DNA from: Papaver somniferum
Taxonomy: Eukaryota; Streptophyta; Magnoliopsida; Ranunculales; Papaveraceae
Assembly (NCBI RefSeq): GCF_003573695.1
Contig: NC_039360.1
Location: 62,032,815 to 62,096,814, forward strand
Direction: 5' to 3'
Length of the DNA stretch: 64,000 bases
This document shows, piece by piece, positions 34,001-44,778 of this stretch (within the stretch, counting starts at the first letter, position 1; each line of letters starts with the position of its first letter). The translations under genes and the position numbers were made by a program. Below the pieces are notes generated by a model. It was not told the origin of the DNA. It saw nothing but the letters and a program-made list of their open reading frames with translations, and made no database searches.

Positions 34001-35288
34001 TAGAGATGTTGATGAGGAAGTCTCAGAGTATGTTAAGTTTTTGGATTCATGGAAAATGAAGAAGATTACAACTTCTCATGTCTCACCTCTTCTGATTCCT
34101 CTCTGTCGAGAAAACAGGAAATTGAGAAGATGTTACGCAGGTGTTTATTTTTCGAATCGTTATTGCGAATCGATCCTCAAGGATTCTGAAGAAAACCTAC
34201 GTATGAAGTCACTTGAATGTGATAATCTTTATCAAAAGTACTTTTTGTTGGAAGAGAAATTTGCAGAGTCTGAAGCAAGGTTTAACTCCCAACAAACAAG
34301 TTTTGACGACAGAGAAAGCGCTCGAGAAAAACGCCTTGAGGCTGATTTAGTTGCTGCTCTAGATAAAATCAAGATGTTGGAAGATGACTTGAAAAAGTTC
34401 AATACTAGTTCAAGAAAATTAACCACTATGGTAGGAGCAAGTAAAAATCATCGTGATACACGAGGATTGGGTTATAAGGGAATAGATGCTCCAAGTACTA
34501 GCAAAGAGGTAAAATTTGTCAAGGCTAGTGATTCTTCTCAACAAAAGGTTTCCACTGATGGCAAAAGTGAAATACCTTCTCCGGCAGTTAAGGTTCAAAA
34601 GAGAAAAGTATATCAACCTTCAAAATCAGCACACATGAATCCGGGTAAGAACGTTCCTTATATTTGTCATTATTGTGGAAACAAAGGTCACCTGGAAAGG
34701 AGATGTCGTTTTCGTATAAGGAATGAAAAACTTCATGATATTCTTGTTTGGGTGTCAAAACAAGTTGTTAAACCGGGATCATATGTTAAGGCTAACACTC
34801 TTGACATTACGGGTTGTAAACGTCCAACCTTTAGGCAAAGGAATCGGTGCTGTGATAATCCTAGATTTGCCTATAAACGTCATACGAAGCCTATTCATAA
34901 TCGTAATGATTATCAAAAGGATAACTTCGTAAAGACGAAGACAAGATCTTATGCTCCCAATTGGAGAAAGACTAACTTGCAAAAGAATAACCAATCCAAT
35001 TCTCTTCCGGAAAATCTTGAAGAGAGTAATGGGAAGAAGGTTTCGGTCGTTCCTAAACGCACTCAAAAGTGGATACCAAAGAAAGTCAATGATGGTTTGA
35101 CTGTGAAAAGGAATGATCTCCCAGAAAGTTCCATGACTATGGAGAAAGCAGTATCCATGATGCTGGAAATTAAAGAGTTATTTGGGAAAATGGATTTGGA
35201 TGTGAAAGGTTCTAAAAGTGATCTCTTTCATGATAATCCAAAGGTCACTTGTGGTGAGCAAGACTTTGTTCACCCCAACACAACTTGA
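31067..35288 (+). pseudogene. Gag of the TR-GAG element, interrupted by a solo LTR
   Basis: ATG at 31067. After eight codons plus one base, the frame is broken by the insertion at 31092-33826 and resumes in frame at 33832, open to 35288. Apart from the insertion it has no stop (493 residues). Order: acidic region (EEQLDELSDEGDSD), EEVSEYVKFLD, a coiled coil around RLEADLVAALDKIKMLEDDL, GLGYKGIDAP, the zinc knuckle CHYCGNKGHLERRC at 34665-34706 (CX2CX4HX4C, RNA binding), then a basic tail. The capsid (UBN2-type) domain normally upstream of the knuckle is absent. Such a protein may bind RNA and be packaged by a partner's capsid, but that is inference. Confidence 0.85.
31092..33826 (+). mobile_element. 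Athila-like solo LTR (2735 bases)
   Basis: Ends are tgata..tatca, and the 5-base target duplication taacg (31087-31091 and 33827-33831) is perfect. There is no internal domain, so it is a solo LTR left by LTR-LTR recombination. A purine/GCTG-rich middle is followed by an AT-rich end with gggttcgacccgtacttgcc and gacaccgtgcgattgcgg, which resemble the 3' ends of Athila LTRs. Open frames in the GCTG-rich part (for example 160 codons on minus at 32171-32653) look accidental. Confidence 0.75.
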
Positions 35289-37791
35289 ATGTGTTGGAAG
35301 TGCATCCTCACCAAGGAATGCCCTGCTTTGTATACGGTGAGGGAAGCACAAGAATTGGGGCACACAGATTATGTTCGGTAAGGCGCTATAATTCGATTAG
35401 ATTCATCTAAAAAGGTATGTCTATAAACTTGAGCAATATTTGTACTTTTATTTGCTTAGAATACTTATAATAATCTTGCTTATTGTTCATTTCTACCTAA
35501 CTTGATCTGTGTTTAAGGTTCTTAAATGTTTAGGTTTGAAAATAATAGTTCGGGATGTTTGGACTACATGGTACTCATACCAAGTATGCATAACAACATT
35601 CAAAATCAAAATCCAGGGGTTTAAGTTCGCAAACCCGTATGCATATTTGACGTCGATATTCGGTAAACTTGTTTTGGCCGTAACTTCTTCGTCCGAACTC
35701 GGATTTACCTCATTCTTTTTGCATTCTCTTCCTTATTGAATTCCCTTCAAAATGAAGATGATAATTGTTGAATTTGTATGAGTTAATATTGGTATTTGTC
35801 CTGTCTCTTGTTTTTTAGTGTTTGCTCCGTTTTGTTGCACTTGTTCTATTCTCGTGGACTTGGGCACTGGGATTCTTGGAGAAATCATATTCTAAGCTAT
35901 TTTGTGGCTGCTACAAGAGTGATGTTGGTGAATAACAAAGAAGGAAGTTCGAGAATGGGTAGTAGTTCACATTGTTATATATTCTTGAGTGTTCACAATC
36001 ATCTCATGTGAACTATGGTGCATAGTCGTCAATGATTTTGTATGTTCTTCTTTGTTAAGGAAATCTTTTTATACGCTTTTGGTAACCAATCTTGGTATAA
36101 ATCCGTGCGAAAAATATTGATTCTACCTTCTAAGGGCAAAGACTGTTATTGTAGTATTAATCTTTATGATTTTGTGATACTGCAATTGTTTATGAGATAT
36201 GTATTGTTTGCGTCCGTGAACTTGAAGGTCCCATATGTTGTCAAAAGTAAAGTCATTTATGAATTAGTTTTCGTATTGATGAAAGGACGAATGGACTTTT
36301 GACAAATACAAAAGTTATGCCTATGCAGTCATTTATTTTATCGAAAATAGGATAAAATCTTTTGTTTGACAAGGATAAAGTCTATTATGTCGTTGTGCAA
36401 ATAGTGATGGAAAATAGAATAGATCCTTGTATGTTATCCACGGTATTGATCTTCATTGATCCATTTTGTTATGTTTTACCATGAAGGATCCGAAATGTGT
36501 CTTATGTCGAGCACGATACAACTAAGTTGATTACTTTGTGATTAGCTTTGTTGGTTGTTCCGTAAGGTACTTTATGTCGAGCATTTTTGAACTAAATTAA
36601 TCATCTTGATTGGTTATTTAGTTATTTGCTCCGAAAGTTTTCTTTTGTCGAGCAAAATCATTTGACAATTAAATTGATTGCTTCGGTGATTAGTTTGGTT
36701 GTGTATTCCAATTAGATTAATTATAGGTTCTCTTGTAATTAATCTAGTTGAGTTTTTCATATATTCCAAAAGTTCTTGTGCTGAGTATATGAACGGCTAT
36801 ACTAATCATGTTCTATTGGTTGATGTAGTCGTATATTCCGTAAGGTTTTCCTTATGCTGAGTATTTGAACGGTTAAGTTAGTCATCTCCATATGATTGAC
36901 TTAGTCGTAGCTCCGTGAGTTTACTTATGTTGAGCACCTTCAATTAAATTGATCACTTTTGTGGTTTGATTTAGTTGCGTATTCCAATTGAATTAATCAT
37001 GGGTTTACTTGTGGTTAATTTGGTTGAGTTTTGGAAATAGAAAATCATTCTCATGGTTTTTGGTGTCCAAATTAAAAAATCCTTCTTTTCTTTCGAAATT
37101 AAGGTCGCTCTTGTTGTTCTCTCGGGAATGACATCAAATGGGGGAGAGTTCTTTTGAACTTGTGCTTAATGGTAATATCTTGCGGGGTGTGCGGCTGTGG
37201 AATTTTATAGGGGTTATCTTGTATCTTAAAACTCCTTGATGAATGCATTTAGCTTCGGCTTTATGATTGCATCTAAATTAAGTTGGTATGTATTTTTCTT
37301 TTAGTCTATGAAATGTCTCTTGTGGAAATTTCATTATGATCCCGTTCTTGTACCTTTGTCAATTTTATTGACCAAAAGGGGGAGAAATAATGTAGTTCGC
37401 ACTACAAATACATATGGTTTTCGGATCATTGTGTAAGGGGGAGTGGTTTCCATGATCGAGATGGAGTATTGACTAAGGGAGAGTGATACATATCACCGTA
37501 GTATTATTGTTAAAGTCGTGATACAATTGGACTTTGATAATTACATAATAATACTATGACACTGTATAATAATGATCGAGAATCTCGATTTCTCTCATTG
37601 TTATTTCTACGGATCTTCAACAACGGTGATGCTAAACTTACAACCTTTGGGATCATTGGAGTACTTGGAAGGACGAAGATTTCAGGGAACATTGAAGATT
37701 AGACTAAGGAATAGGAGCCACTAAAGTTTATCTTTTTTTGTATTCCATATGTATTAATAGTTTTGTCACTAAAATTGACAAAGGGGGAGAT
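35289..37791 (+). other. Long non-coding 3' region of the TR-GAG element
   Basis: No pol homology in any frame. 35289-36480 is AT-rich with nothing recognisable. 36480-37040 is a series of diverged ~80-base units, each with ttccgtaag..ttatgtcgagca and an arm pair such as attagattaatta..gtaattaatcta. 37040-37779 is unique, ending in the polypurine tract aaagggggagat (37780-37791). Confidence 0.7.
36480..37040 (+). repeat. Diverged ~80-base tandem hairpin units
   Basis: About seven units share ccgtaaggt, tatgtcgagca and ttgattaattaa-type arms separated by loops like tgggttctcttg. The last units also occur in the other copy at 6345-6500. Confidence 0.6.
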
Positions 37792-40206
37792 TGTTAGAGC
37801 ATAGCTCGGTCGACCTCGCATGCGTTTCTATCTCAAGCATGTTTGTCAATGTTAGTGATCAAAACTATAAGTCTTGATTTCTAGCCTACATAGCTAAGTC
37901 TAGGACTAGGATAGAAAAGTGTAGTTGAGCTCAAGGACTTCATGGCGATTCATCATACAACGACGAAGATCTATACAATGAACCATGGAACTTCATCAAC
38001 AAAAAGGTATGTGGAGACTTGAACTTATCTATCACTCAAAAGTCTATCTATTTTATCTCCTACTTCTTATGAGACAAAAGTCGTATGCTATATAGACTAG
38101 ATCATACACATTTGACATTTCGAGCTGAGCATTCATCTTTTATCTCGAAATCGTGTGTTGGTAAAGCGTTTCGCTTTGATCAAGTTTATCTTCACCTAGT
38201 GACAAAAGTCATGAAAAGTTTCAATAACTTTGAGAATTGCTCTGACGTGAATCGGTCTGTGAATAACGTCTACATAGCGTCCTCTGAGAATGTCTCAATA
38301 ATTGAAATGAGAGTTTAGATTACATAACCATGTATTCCTTGAACCGAAGTTTTCGAACTTTGTTGATCAAGAGAAATCGGGAGGATTGTGGAATTGGCTT
38401 GTCAAGTCCGCGAACCTAGTCCGCAGACTCAGTCCGCGAACTGTCGGAAGTTCTCGACCGAGAAGTTCTGCTGGATTTTCCAAAACTCATTTGTGTGCTA
38501 AGTCCGCGAACCCAGTCCGCGAACTGGCGGAAGTTCTCTTTCCGAGAATTTCTGTTGAGTTTGGAAAACTCAACCGATTAACTTAAGTCCGCGAACTTGT
38601 TTGTGAACTTAAGAGGTTATGATCTAAAGATGTGCTCTGAACATGAAACATTAAATTACTAAGGAGTGATTTATGTAAACCGTGGCTATAATGTTCATGA
38701 GACGATTCAATCGAATCGAATCATCTTTGTTTCAATTGTGTCTTGTGTAGTTACATAAGATCTCATAGCAATTGAACAACTCTTTAACTAGTTCATTTGA
38801 GTCAATTGAACTAGTTATGGTGAAGAAGAATAAGGTTGATATGAAATGCTCATATGGTTAACCTTTTGGGTTACTATGTTGAACCAATATACGCGTACAC
38901 GTTTGGGCATGGTTTTCACAAACCCAGTAAACGTTTACCCGAGTGTGTGTGACAAGATAAGTTTTTGATCTAACGGTTGAGAAATATTAGCTTGAATCTA
39001 AATCAGGTTTCCATCTAACGGTGAATAAGGATTGCTTTGTACCTAAGGCAAAATCCTGATTTGAAAGCTATATAAAGGAGACATCTAGCATTCTGCAAAA
39101 CTAATCCCCACACGTCTGTGTGTTACTAGTGCGCCCGCTAGAGTCGATCTCCATTAACCTTTGATTTTCTTCTCTAAAATCAGGTTAACGACTTAAAGAC
39201 TTCATTGGGATTGTGAAGCTAGACCGATACTACTTTTATCATAGTTGTGTGATCTGATCTTGCATCTTCTATCGTACGATTACAATCGATTGATTGGCTT
39301 AAGATCGTGAGAGTTCTCCGATAGGCAAGATAAAGAAGTCACAAACATCTTCGTCTCACTGTTTGTGATTCCTCGACAATCTTCCTGTGTAGTCAGGAAG
39401 GATTGTAGAGAGGTGATTGATTAATCTAGGATGTTCTTCGGGAATATAAGACCGGATTATCAATTGGTTCATGTTCACCTTGATTTTATATCTTAAGACG
39501 GAACAAAACCTAGGGTTTATCTGTGGGAGACAGATTTATCCTTTGATAGACTTTTCTGTGTGAGACAGATCTGTTTATTATCAAGTCTGTGATTTTGGGT
39601 TGCAGCAACTCTTGGTTGTGGGTGAGATCAGCTAAGGGAACCAAGTGTGTAGTATCCTGTTGGGATCAGAGGCGTAGGAGTACAACTGTACCTTGGATCG
39701 GTGGGAGACTGATTGGGGTTCAACTATAGTCCAGGACGAAGTTAGTTTGTAGTAGGCTAGTGTCTGTAGCGGCTTAATACAGTGTGTATTCAATCTGGAC
39801 TAGGTCCCGGGGTTTTTCTGCATTTGCGATTTCCTCGTTAACAACATTTCTGGTGTCTATGTTATTTCTTTTCCGCATTATATTTTATATAATTGATATA
39901 ATACAGGTTGTGCATTAAGATCATCAACTTCTCAAATCCAACTTTTGGTTGTTGATTGTAGTTGATTGATCCTTGTATATTGGTCTTTGGTACCGTCCAA
40001 GTTATATCTATTTGATAAAGACTAGCAGATTTCTATTTGCTTGAGTAAAGATCAAATCGAGAGATTGAGATATAAACTCTTTGATATATCTTTTTATTGA
40101 TTGAGTTTGACTGTCTAGTTGATTCTCATAAAAAGTATATTGGAGTTTGTCCATACAGATTTCCAAGCGAAATATTGGGTGTTGTTGTTAGACCCCCGTT
40201 TTTTCA
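37792..40206 (+). repeat. 3' LTR of the TR-GAG element
   Basis: Follows the polypurine tract and ends cccccgttttttca. TATA box at 39068-39078. The variable region at 38400-38600 has several copies of agtccgcgaac. Confidence 0.92.
38400..38600 (+). repeat. Short clustered repeat agtccgcgaact in the LTR
   Basis: About six copies of (a)gtccgcgaact or close variants in 200 bases, interleaved with ggcggaagttctc. The same cluster occurs in every copy of this LTR (2470-2580, 7875-7990, 29200-29400, inverted 57630-57730). In a related LTR at 61735-61805 the words are replaced by cccgtacgcatactggcgg. Confidence 0.6.
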
Positions 40207-40211
40207 ACTCC

Positions 40212-40657
40212 CATATCACGTATTTGTTGGCGGATTCAGCGTTCCCACTGGGTATGCCAACATGTACGAAAACTTGTGGAAGATGTATGGCCATAACGTC
40301 GTGACAAGAGACCCTGAACGTAGCTACTTCTTGAAAATGCAATTAGGAAACATATTGCGTGTCATAGATGATATTCGTACCAGGGCCAGAAGTACTGTCA
40401 CTCGAGATTTACTCTTTGATTGGGAGTACAACTTGGAGAAATCTGAAGAACTTGGTTTTCACCTGAAGTGGCTTCGTCAGAAGGTCAACGCCATCAGGGA
40501 TGCAATAGAGAACAATATACCTTTTACCAGTGATGCTGTAATGGAGAAAATGGCTAAGATTGTTGAATTGACTGAAAAGATGGAGTTGGAGAAAGCGGCT
40601 TTGCAGGTCTTGGAAAATGCTGAGAAGCAGAAATCTTATCTTGACGGCTTCATTTAG
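40212..40657 (+). pseudogene. PMD antisense gene of element A, last exon
   Basis: Continues the exon cut at 28581: with the duplication counted once, the frame is kept. It encodes YHVFVGGFSVPTGYANMY, then ENLWKMYGH, a helical segment with FHLKWLRQKVNAIRD, and a coiled-coil C-terminus ending KSYLDGFI at 40657. The GGF..YxxxWKxYGH..LxWLRxxxxxI pattern is shared with exon 3 of element C's antisense gene 2, so this is a recurrent domain of these antisense genes. The apparent start at 40097 is LTR sequence and not part of the gene. Confidence 0.75.
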
Positions 40658-40962
40658 TTTTCCTTTCCATAATTTCTTGAACCTTGAACTTCTGAGAGAT
40701 GTGAGGTTTTATTTTGGTTTTTGAATTAGTGAGTGATTGAGGATTTGCTTTTTGAAATTGATAGAGATTTTTATTAAAATAAAGAAATTTGATAAATTAA
40801 TGAATTCAAATACTGAATGCAAGAATTGCAAACTCCTGGAGAAATTGAAAATACATGTGAAAGAAAATCCTAAAATAAAAACGTTAGGTGTTTTTGAGAA
40901 TTCATGCCTTGGACACAAAACGTCTTGGAATGCTGAATGTTTCATGCGTCAAAAGACTTTAG
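40658..40962. other. Spacer between antisense gene and pol end of element A
   Basis: AT-rich, with no convincing frame. This is the convergent 3' end of the PMD gene (+) and of pol (-), as in element C at 17824-18032. Confidence 0.5.
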
Positions 40963-41683
40963 CTAATTTTCGTGAATTACTGGCACACTTTTCTTGCCCT
41001 TCATATCAGCCAATTTGTAGTATCCTCCAACTGCTGACTTAGCAATCATAAAAGGCCCTTCCCAGTTAGGACTCTTTGTGGAATGAAAATTACGTTTAGT
41101 TGCCTTAAGAACCAAATTTCCTTCATGAAACTTGTTAGGTTTGGTTGCTCGTGCCTTGGATATCTTCTGTTGGTTCAGAATTCCTCGTATAATGGGATTC
41201 CATGTTGGTGGATCTTTCCAATTATGTGGTACATTTGGACACTCGTGCAAGGGAGAATATTTAGGATATTGATTGTGAAATTCGGCCATTATTCCAACAA
41301 TGACTGTGTTAGTGAGATGATGGATTCGGAGAGGTTCGGCGTCTAACCATTTGGTGAAGTACTGTTGAGGTGAGACTAACCACTCATAACGTTTGGCGAT
41401 AGCTTGGTTATGAGTAAAATTGAGTCCCCGGACAAAGGTAGCATATTTGAAAGTTGATAATATGGACGCATGAGGGGGAATAAGACTTGCCTGAGTGCGG
41501 AATCTTCTAATGAATTCATGTGCGCTCTCTCCAGAGTTTTGCGTAAGTCCTATCAAGGCTTGGACTTTCTCTAAATGCTTGAACGGTGAAGTGTCCTCTA
41601 TTTCTTCTGAGTCGGAGCTTTCCCTTGAGTCAGAGTTTTCTTCAACAGAGAAATGTGCAATTGAAGATGTTGAAGTTACCTTT
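40963..41683 (-). pseudogene. Chimeric gag/integrase stub of element A
   Basis: Minus strand. It starts with an acidic, gag-like part (SRESSDSEEIEDTSPF upstream of LIGLTQNSGESAHEFIRRF) and then a segment ending QAIAKRYEWL. The sequence then jumps into the integrase region (YFTKWLDAEPL) and soon the integrase C-terminal domain (NKFHEGNLVLKATKRN, SPNWEGPFMIAKSAVGGYYK), ending at 40963. RT, both RNase H domains and the integrase core are missing. One frame covers the join, so it is a clean internal deletion. Confidence 0.7.
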
Positions 41684-42301
41684 TCAACATGGATCCAAAT
41701 TTTGGGTCCTCCTAATTATGTGAAAATTGGTTTCTGTCCAAGTCGAGCCAGTTTTCATCCTGGGAATGATGTAACCATAAGCATCTCTGGGGATTCCTTC
41801 ATGGTCTCTGATTGTGACAGGAGCATGAGTGGCTTCTTGTCGAGTGATGCCTGCAGCTCTGAGAGTTTTCAAAGGGATGATATTGGCAGCAGTACCAACA
41901 TCGACTAGTGCTCGCTTGAATTCATTTCCTTTCAGGTACACTGCAGTGAGAAGTCCCCAGTCATACATCTCTTTGTCGGTGATGAGAGGCTCAGAGTGTG
42001 TTTCTGGGATTGACAGTCGTTTTCCGGACACTGTATGGTTTAAAGCCGAAAACATGTCCATCCTTTGAGCCTTTGACAGATACAACAACTCGCAGGCATG
42101 CTCGGTTAATGATTGAACCGCTTCTTTTACTTGTGGTTCAGATAACGTAAAGGTTCGGATTGGGAGAGGATTCTTGTGTACTTCTTCAGTCCCCAGTTCT
42201 CCTGAATCGACCTTTTTCCTGAATATACGTTTCAGAGTTCTGTAGTCCCTAGTCGGATGACTGACATACCTATGGAAGTGACAGTAACGCGGATTCTCCA
42301 C
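41684..42301 (-). pseudogene. Nucleocapsid-protease segment of element A
   Basis: Begins ENPRYCHFHRYVSHPTRDYRTLKRIF, a C/H-rich remnant of the gag C-terminus. The linker LTEHACELLYLSKAQRMDMFSALNH matches element C (13260-13345). The retropepsin region reads FKRALVDVGTAANIIPLKTL: the catalytic DTG is changed to DVG, so the protease is probably inactive. The frame ends at TQNLDPC, before the flap/ILGRP half. Confidence 0.78.
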
Positions 42302-42399
42302 TTCCTCGTCTGTCGGTTCTCTCTTGACGGCAGGTAAGTTGATTTCACCATCTTGGATCCAGATTCAAATGCCTCCATATTCTTCATACGACGTCGGAT

Positions 42400-42636
42400 T
42401 GACTCCATTCTTTATTCATTGGATTTGTATTTTTGTGCTCTTCGAGATGATATCAAGGACTCCTAGATAATTCTGCCTCTTTTATGGCCAATTGAACGAT
42501 TTCTTATTATTTTCGGGAATAAGCTCCAAAATTCCCATAAAATATAAAAGAAAGCTAATAATACAATTTCGCAAGAAAACTAGCTAAGAAAGCATAATCA
42601 ATTGATACTTAGAGAGATGTTTTTAAACACCTATCA
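42400..42636 (-). mobile_element. Athila-like LTR start fragment inside gag of element A
   Basis: On the minus strand tgataggtgtttaaaaaca is followed by attatgctttcttagctag, matching the start of the LTR fragment at 3814. It separates the capsid end (EQQLVD) from the nucleocapsid segment. The other end is not recognisable and no duplication is seen, so it is either truncated or a diverged small element. Confidence 0.4.
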
Positions 42637-43343
42637 GTCCACCAGTTGTTGTTCAGTAACATTTGGATCATGACTATCCAAAGCTTGAGTTTTGAACCTC
42701 TTCACGTAGTCGTTCGTATTTTCACCATTCTTCTGAGCCATCCTTCCTAAGTTGGAAAGAGTAATCTGCGCAGAAACAAAGAAGTATTTCCTGTAGAAAG
42801 CATTAATCATTTCCCCCCAAATGTCTATGCTTCCAGGTGCAATGTTGTTGTACCAAGTATATGCTCGGCCTGTCAGAGATTTCGAGAACTCCTTCAAACG
42901 GACAACATGGTTGTGCTCATGCTCTTCTAATGCTTCAAAGAATCGAGAAACATGTTCTCGGGCATTCCCCGTTCCATTGTAGAGTGTGAACGTTGGAGAA
43001 GTGTAGCCTTTTGGGAGAGGGATTCTTTGCGTAGAAGCAGGGTATGGAGGTTGATGACGGTGCACATATAGTGCATGACCCTTCCCTCGATTCTACATAA
43101 AACGTTCCAGGTCTTCACGAGTGATGAAACCAGCAGGTTCTGTAGTTTTGGGGACTTCGTCATCGTCGTGGACTGGAATAATTTCAGGATCGGTGGTTGG
43201 AGATGTTTCTTTGTCTTTTTCCTTCTCATGAGTTTTCTCCATTTTGTCAGTAAGGGTTTTGAGGTAATTGCATAATTCCTTCTGAGTAGCAGCCATATCA
43301 GTTTGGTTTCTGCCGAGAACTTCCTGTACTTCCATGAGATCAA
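42634..43343 (-). pseudogene. Gag with capsid domain, element A
   Basis: Minus strand. MEVQEVLGRNQTDMAATQKE opens a coiled-coil N-terminus (start 43335). After a stop at about 43096 the frame continues with IPLPKGYTSPTFTLYNGTGN, FSKSLTGRAYTWYNNIAPGS, MINAFYRKYFF and NTNDYVKRFKTQ, the Retrotrans_gag capsid signature. It ends at the Athila-like fragment. This is the only recognisable gypsy capsid domain in the window. Upstream, the gag start lies next to the primer site at about 43554. Confidence 0.8.
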
Positions 43344-43531
43344 CTATGGTGGGCGGATTTTCCCTAACTTCCTAAGGATTCCGGCCAAAGAGAGGATGAT
43401 TTTCAACATTGGTTTGAGGAGGAGTAATATTACCACCATTGTTGGAAGCAGGAATGGTTTCTGTAATACCATCATTGTTATTGTTGCTAGTGCTAGCGTC
43501 GTTTGCATTTGTAACTAACCCAGACCTAAGA

Positions 43532-43554
43532 CCACCCATTTTGTGGTCGCCAAT
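43532..43554 (-). promoter_or_regulatory. Primer binding site of element A
   Basis: Minus strand ttggcgaccacaaaatggg directly after the LTR end ccatctaca. It shares the first eleven bases with element C's primer site but then diverges. Confidence 0.6.
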
Positions 43555-44397
43555 CTGTAGATGGGGAAAAACGATTTGCTGGTTTTTCAGGGAATTGAAG
43601 AGACGAGCATGTTGTCGAGACTCCTCAACTGAGAAAATTGTTCAACCTCACACAGATGCACTGCAAAGGGAGTGCATAGATTCGAGAGATCAATCTGTAG
43701 GACTCCGGCCTAAACCAAGTCAATGGCCATTCCAGAGTCAATTCGGTCGCAAAGAGAGAGATGGGTTGATCTGTATGAGGGAAGCTGAGAATTATGTGGG
43801 ATCACTGATGATCAAGGATTGTGGATGTGTTGAAGGTTTCTGCAAGTTTTTTTGTGAACTGATGAGTTCGAATAAGTTCTGGAAGATTGACGAATTCTTG
43901 AGAGTAATTGCTCGAGAAATTCCGTGTAGACGAATGTTTTCCTCTCAAACATGGATTCAGAGACTTATTTATATTGTCAGAATAGTAAACCTTGATCCCT
44001 GTAAGTGTAACGGTTTCTTGAGTGAAAGAGTGGGGAAGTGGGAAATCGTGGTGAAACCCGTTCCAGGTCGTGCGGAGACTTGGTTACCTGTCCACCCACT
44101 ACTTTGCGAACTCCTTCAACCGTTTGCACGACTTACTCACATTTCTCATCGTGGATGAATCTACGTGCCGTAGGCCGCCATACCAAAACCCTAATTGATA
44201 TCCCCCCATGTGACGTGATTGATGTCTCACGAATCATGGAGTTTGCATGACAGACGTGTATTTTATTAGTCAGTTGTTAACTGATTAGACAATGAGTCTA
44301 AGTTTTGTTGAATCGGGCATGAGTGATCGAATGCTCGACGATTCATGGATTGAACATGTTAGACGTTCTTAGATATTGCACGTCTGAGCAAATATTA

Positions 44398-44778
44398 TAA
44401 ATTCGAGTAACTGAGCATCTGATATCGATAGTTGGATCAATATTTGAGCAATTGAGCAAGTACTGCTCAGTTCGACGAATTATTGATAAATTACTGAATA
44501 TTGATAGTTGGATCAATATTCTAGTAACTGAGAAAGTATTGCTCAATTCGACGAATTACTGATAAATTACTGAATATTGATAGTTGGATCAATATTCGAG
44601 TAACTGAGCAAGTATTGCTCAATTCGACGGATTACTGATAAATTACTAAATATTGATAGTTCGATCAATATTCGAGTAACTGAGAAAGTATTGCTCAATT
44701 CGATGAATTACTGATAAATTATTGAATATTGATAGTTGGATCAAAGTAACTGAGAAAGTATTGCTCAATTCGACGAAT
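44398..44778 (-). repeat. 76-base tandem repeat in element A's LTR
   Basis: Units start at about 44398, 44474, 44550, 44626 and 44702 (exact 76-base period for four), each with gatagttggatcaatattcg, agtaactgagcaagtattgctc and gacgaattactgataaatt. The last is 6 bases shorter. Element C has single, non-amplified related sequence (caatattcaacgatccatcg, gagcaatacttgctc near 12050-12080), so this is a local expansion. Confidence 0.85.

Larger units (their letters stand above)
28582..40206 (+). mobile_element. TR-GAG: non-autonomous copia-type element with gag only
   Basis: LTRs 28582-31002 (2421 bases) and 37792-40206 (2415 bases) flank a primer site, one gag frame and 2.5 kb of non-coding DNA. 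There is no protease, integrase, RT or RNase H. The target duplication actcc is perfect (28577-28581 and 40207-40211). This matches the terminal-repeat-with-GAG (TR-GAG) type known in plants, so it would need enzymes from a copia partner. An Athila-like solo LTR lies inside its gag. Its insertion splits the PMD gene's last exon. Confidence 0.9.

Noticed and set aside
40097..40206. N-terminal part of the 40097-40657 frame
   Set aside because: It is the end of the TR-GAG 3' LTR. The real exon resumes after the duplication at 40212.
43439..44158. Plus-strand frame of 239 codons
   Set aside because: It covers the primer site and LTR end of element A in antisense and has no protein-like motifs.
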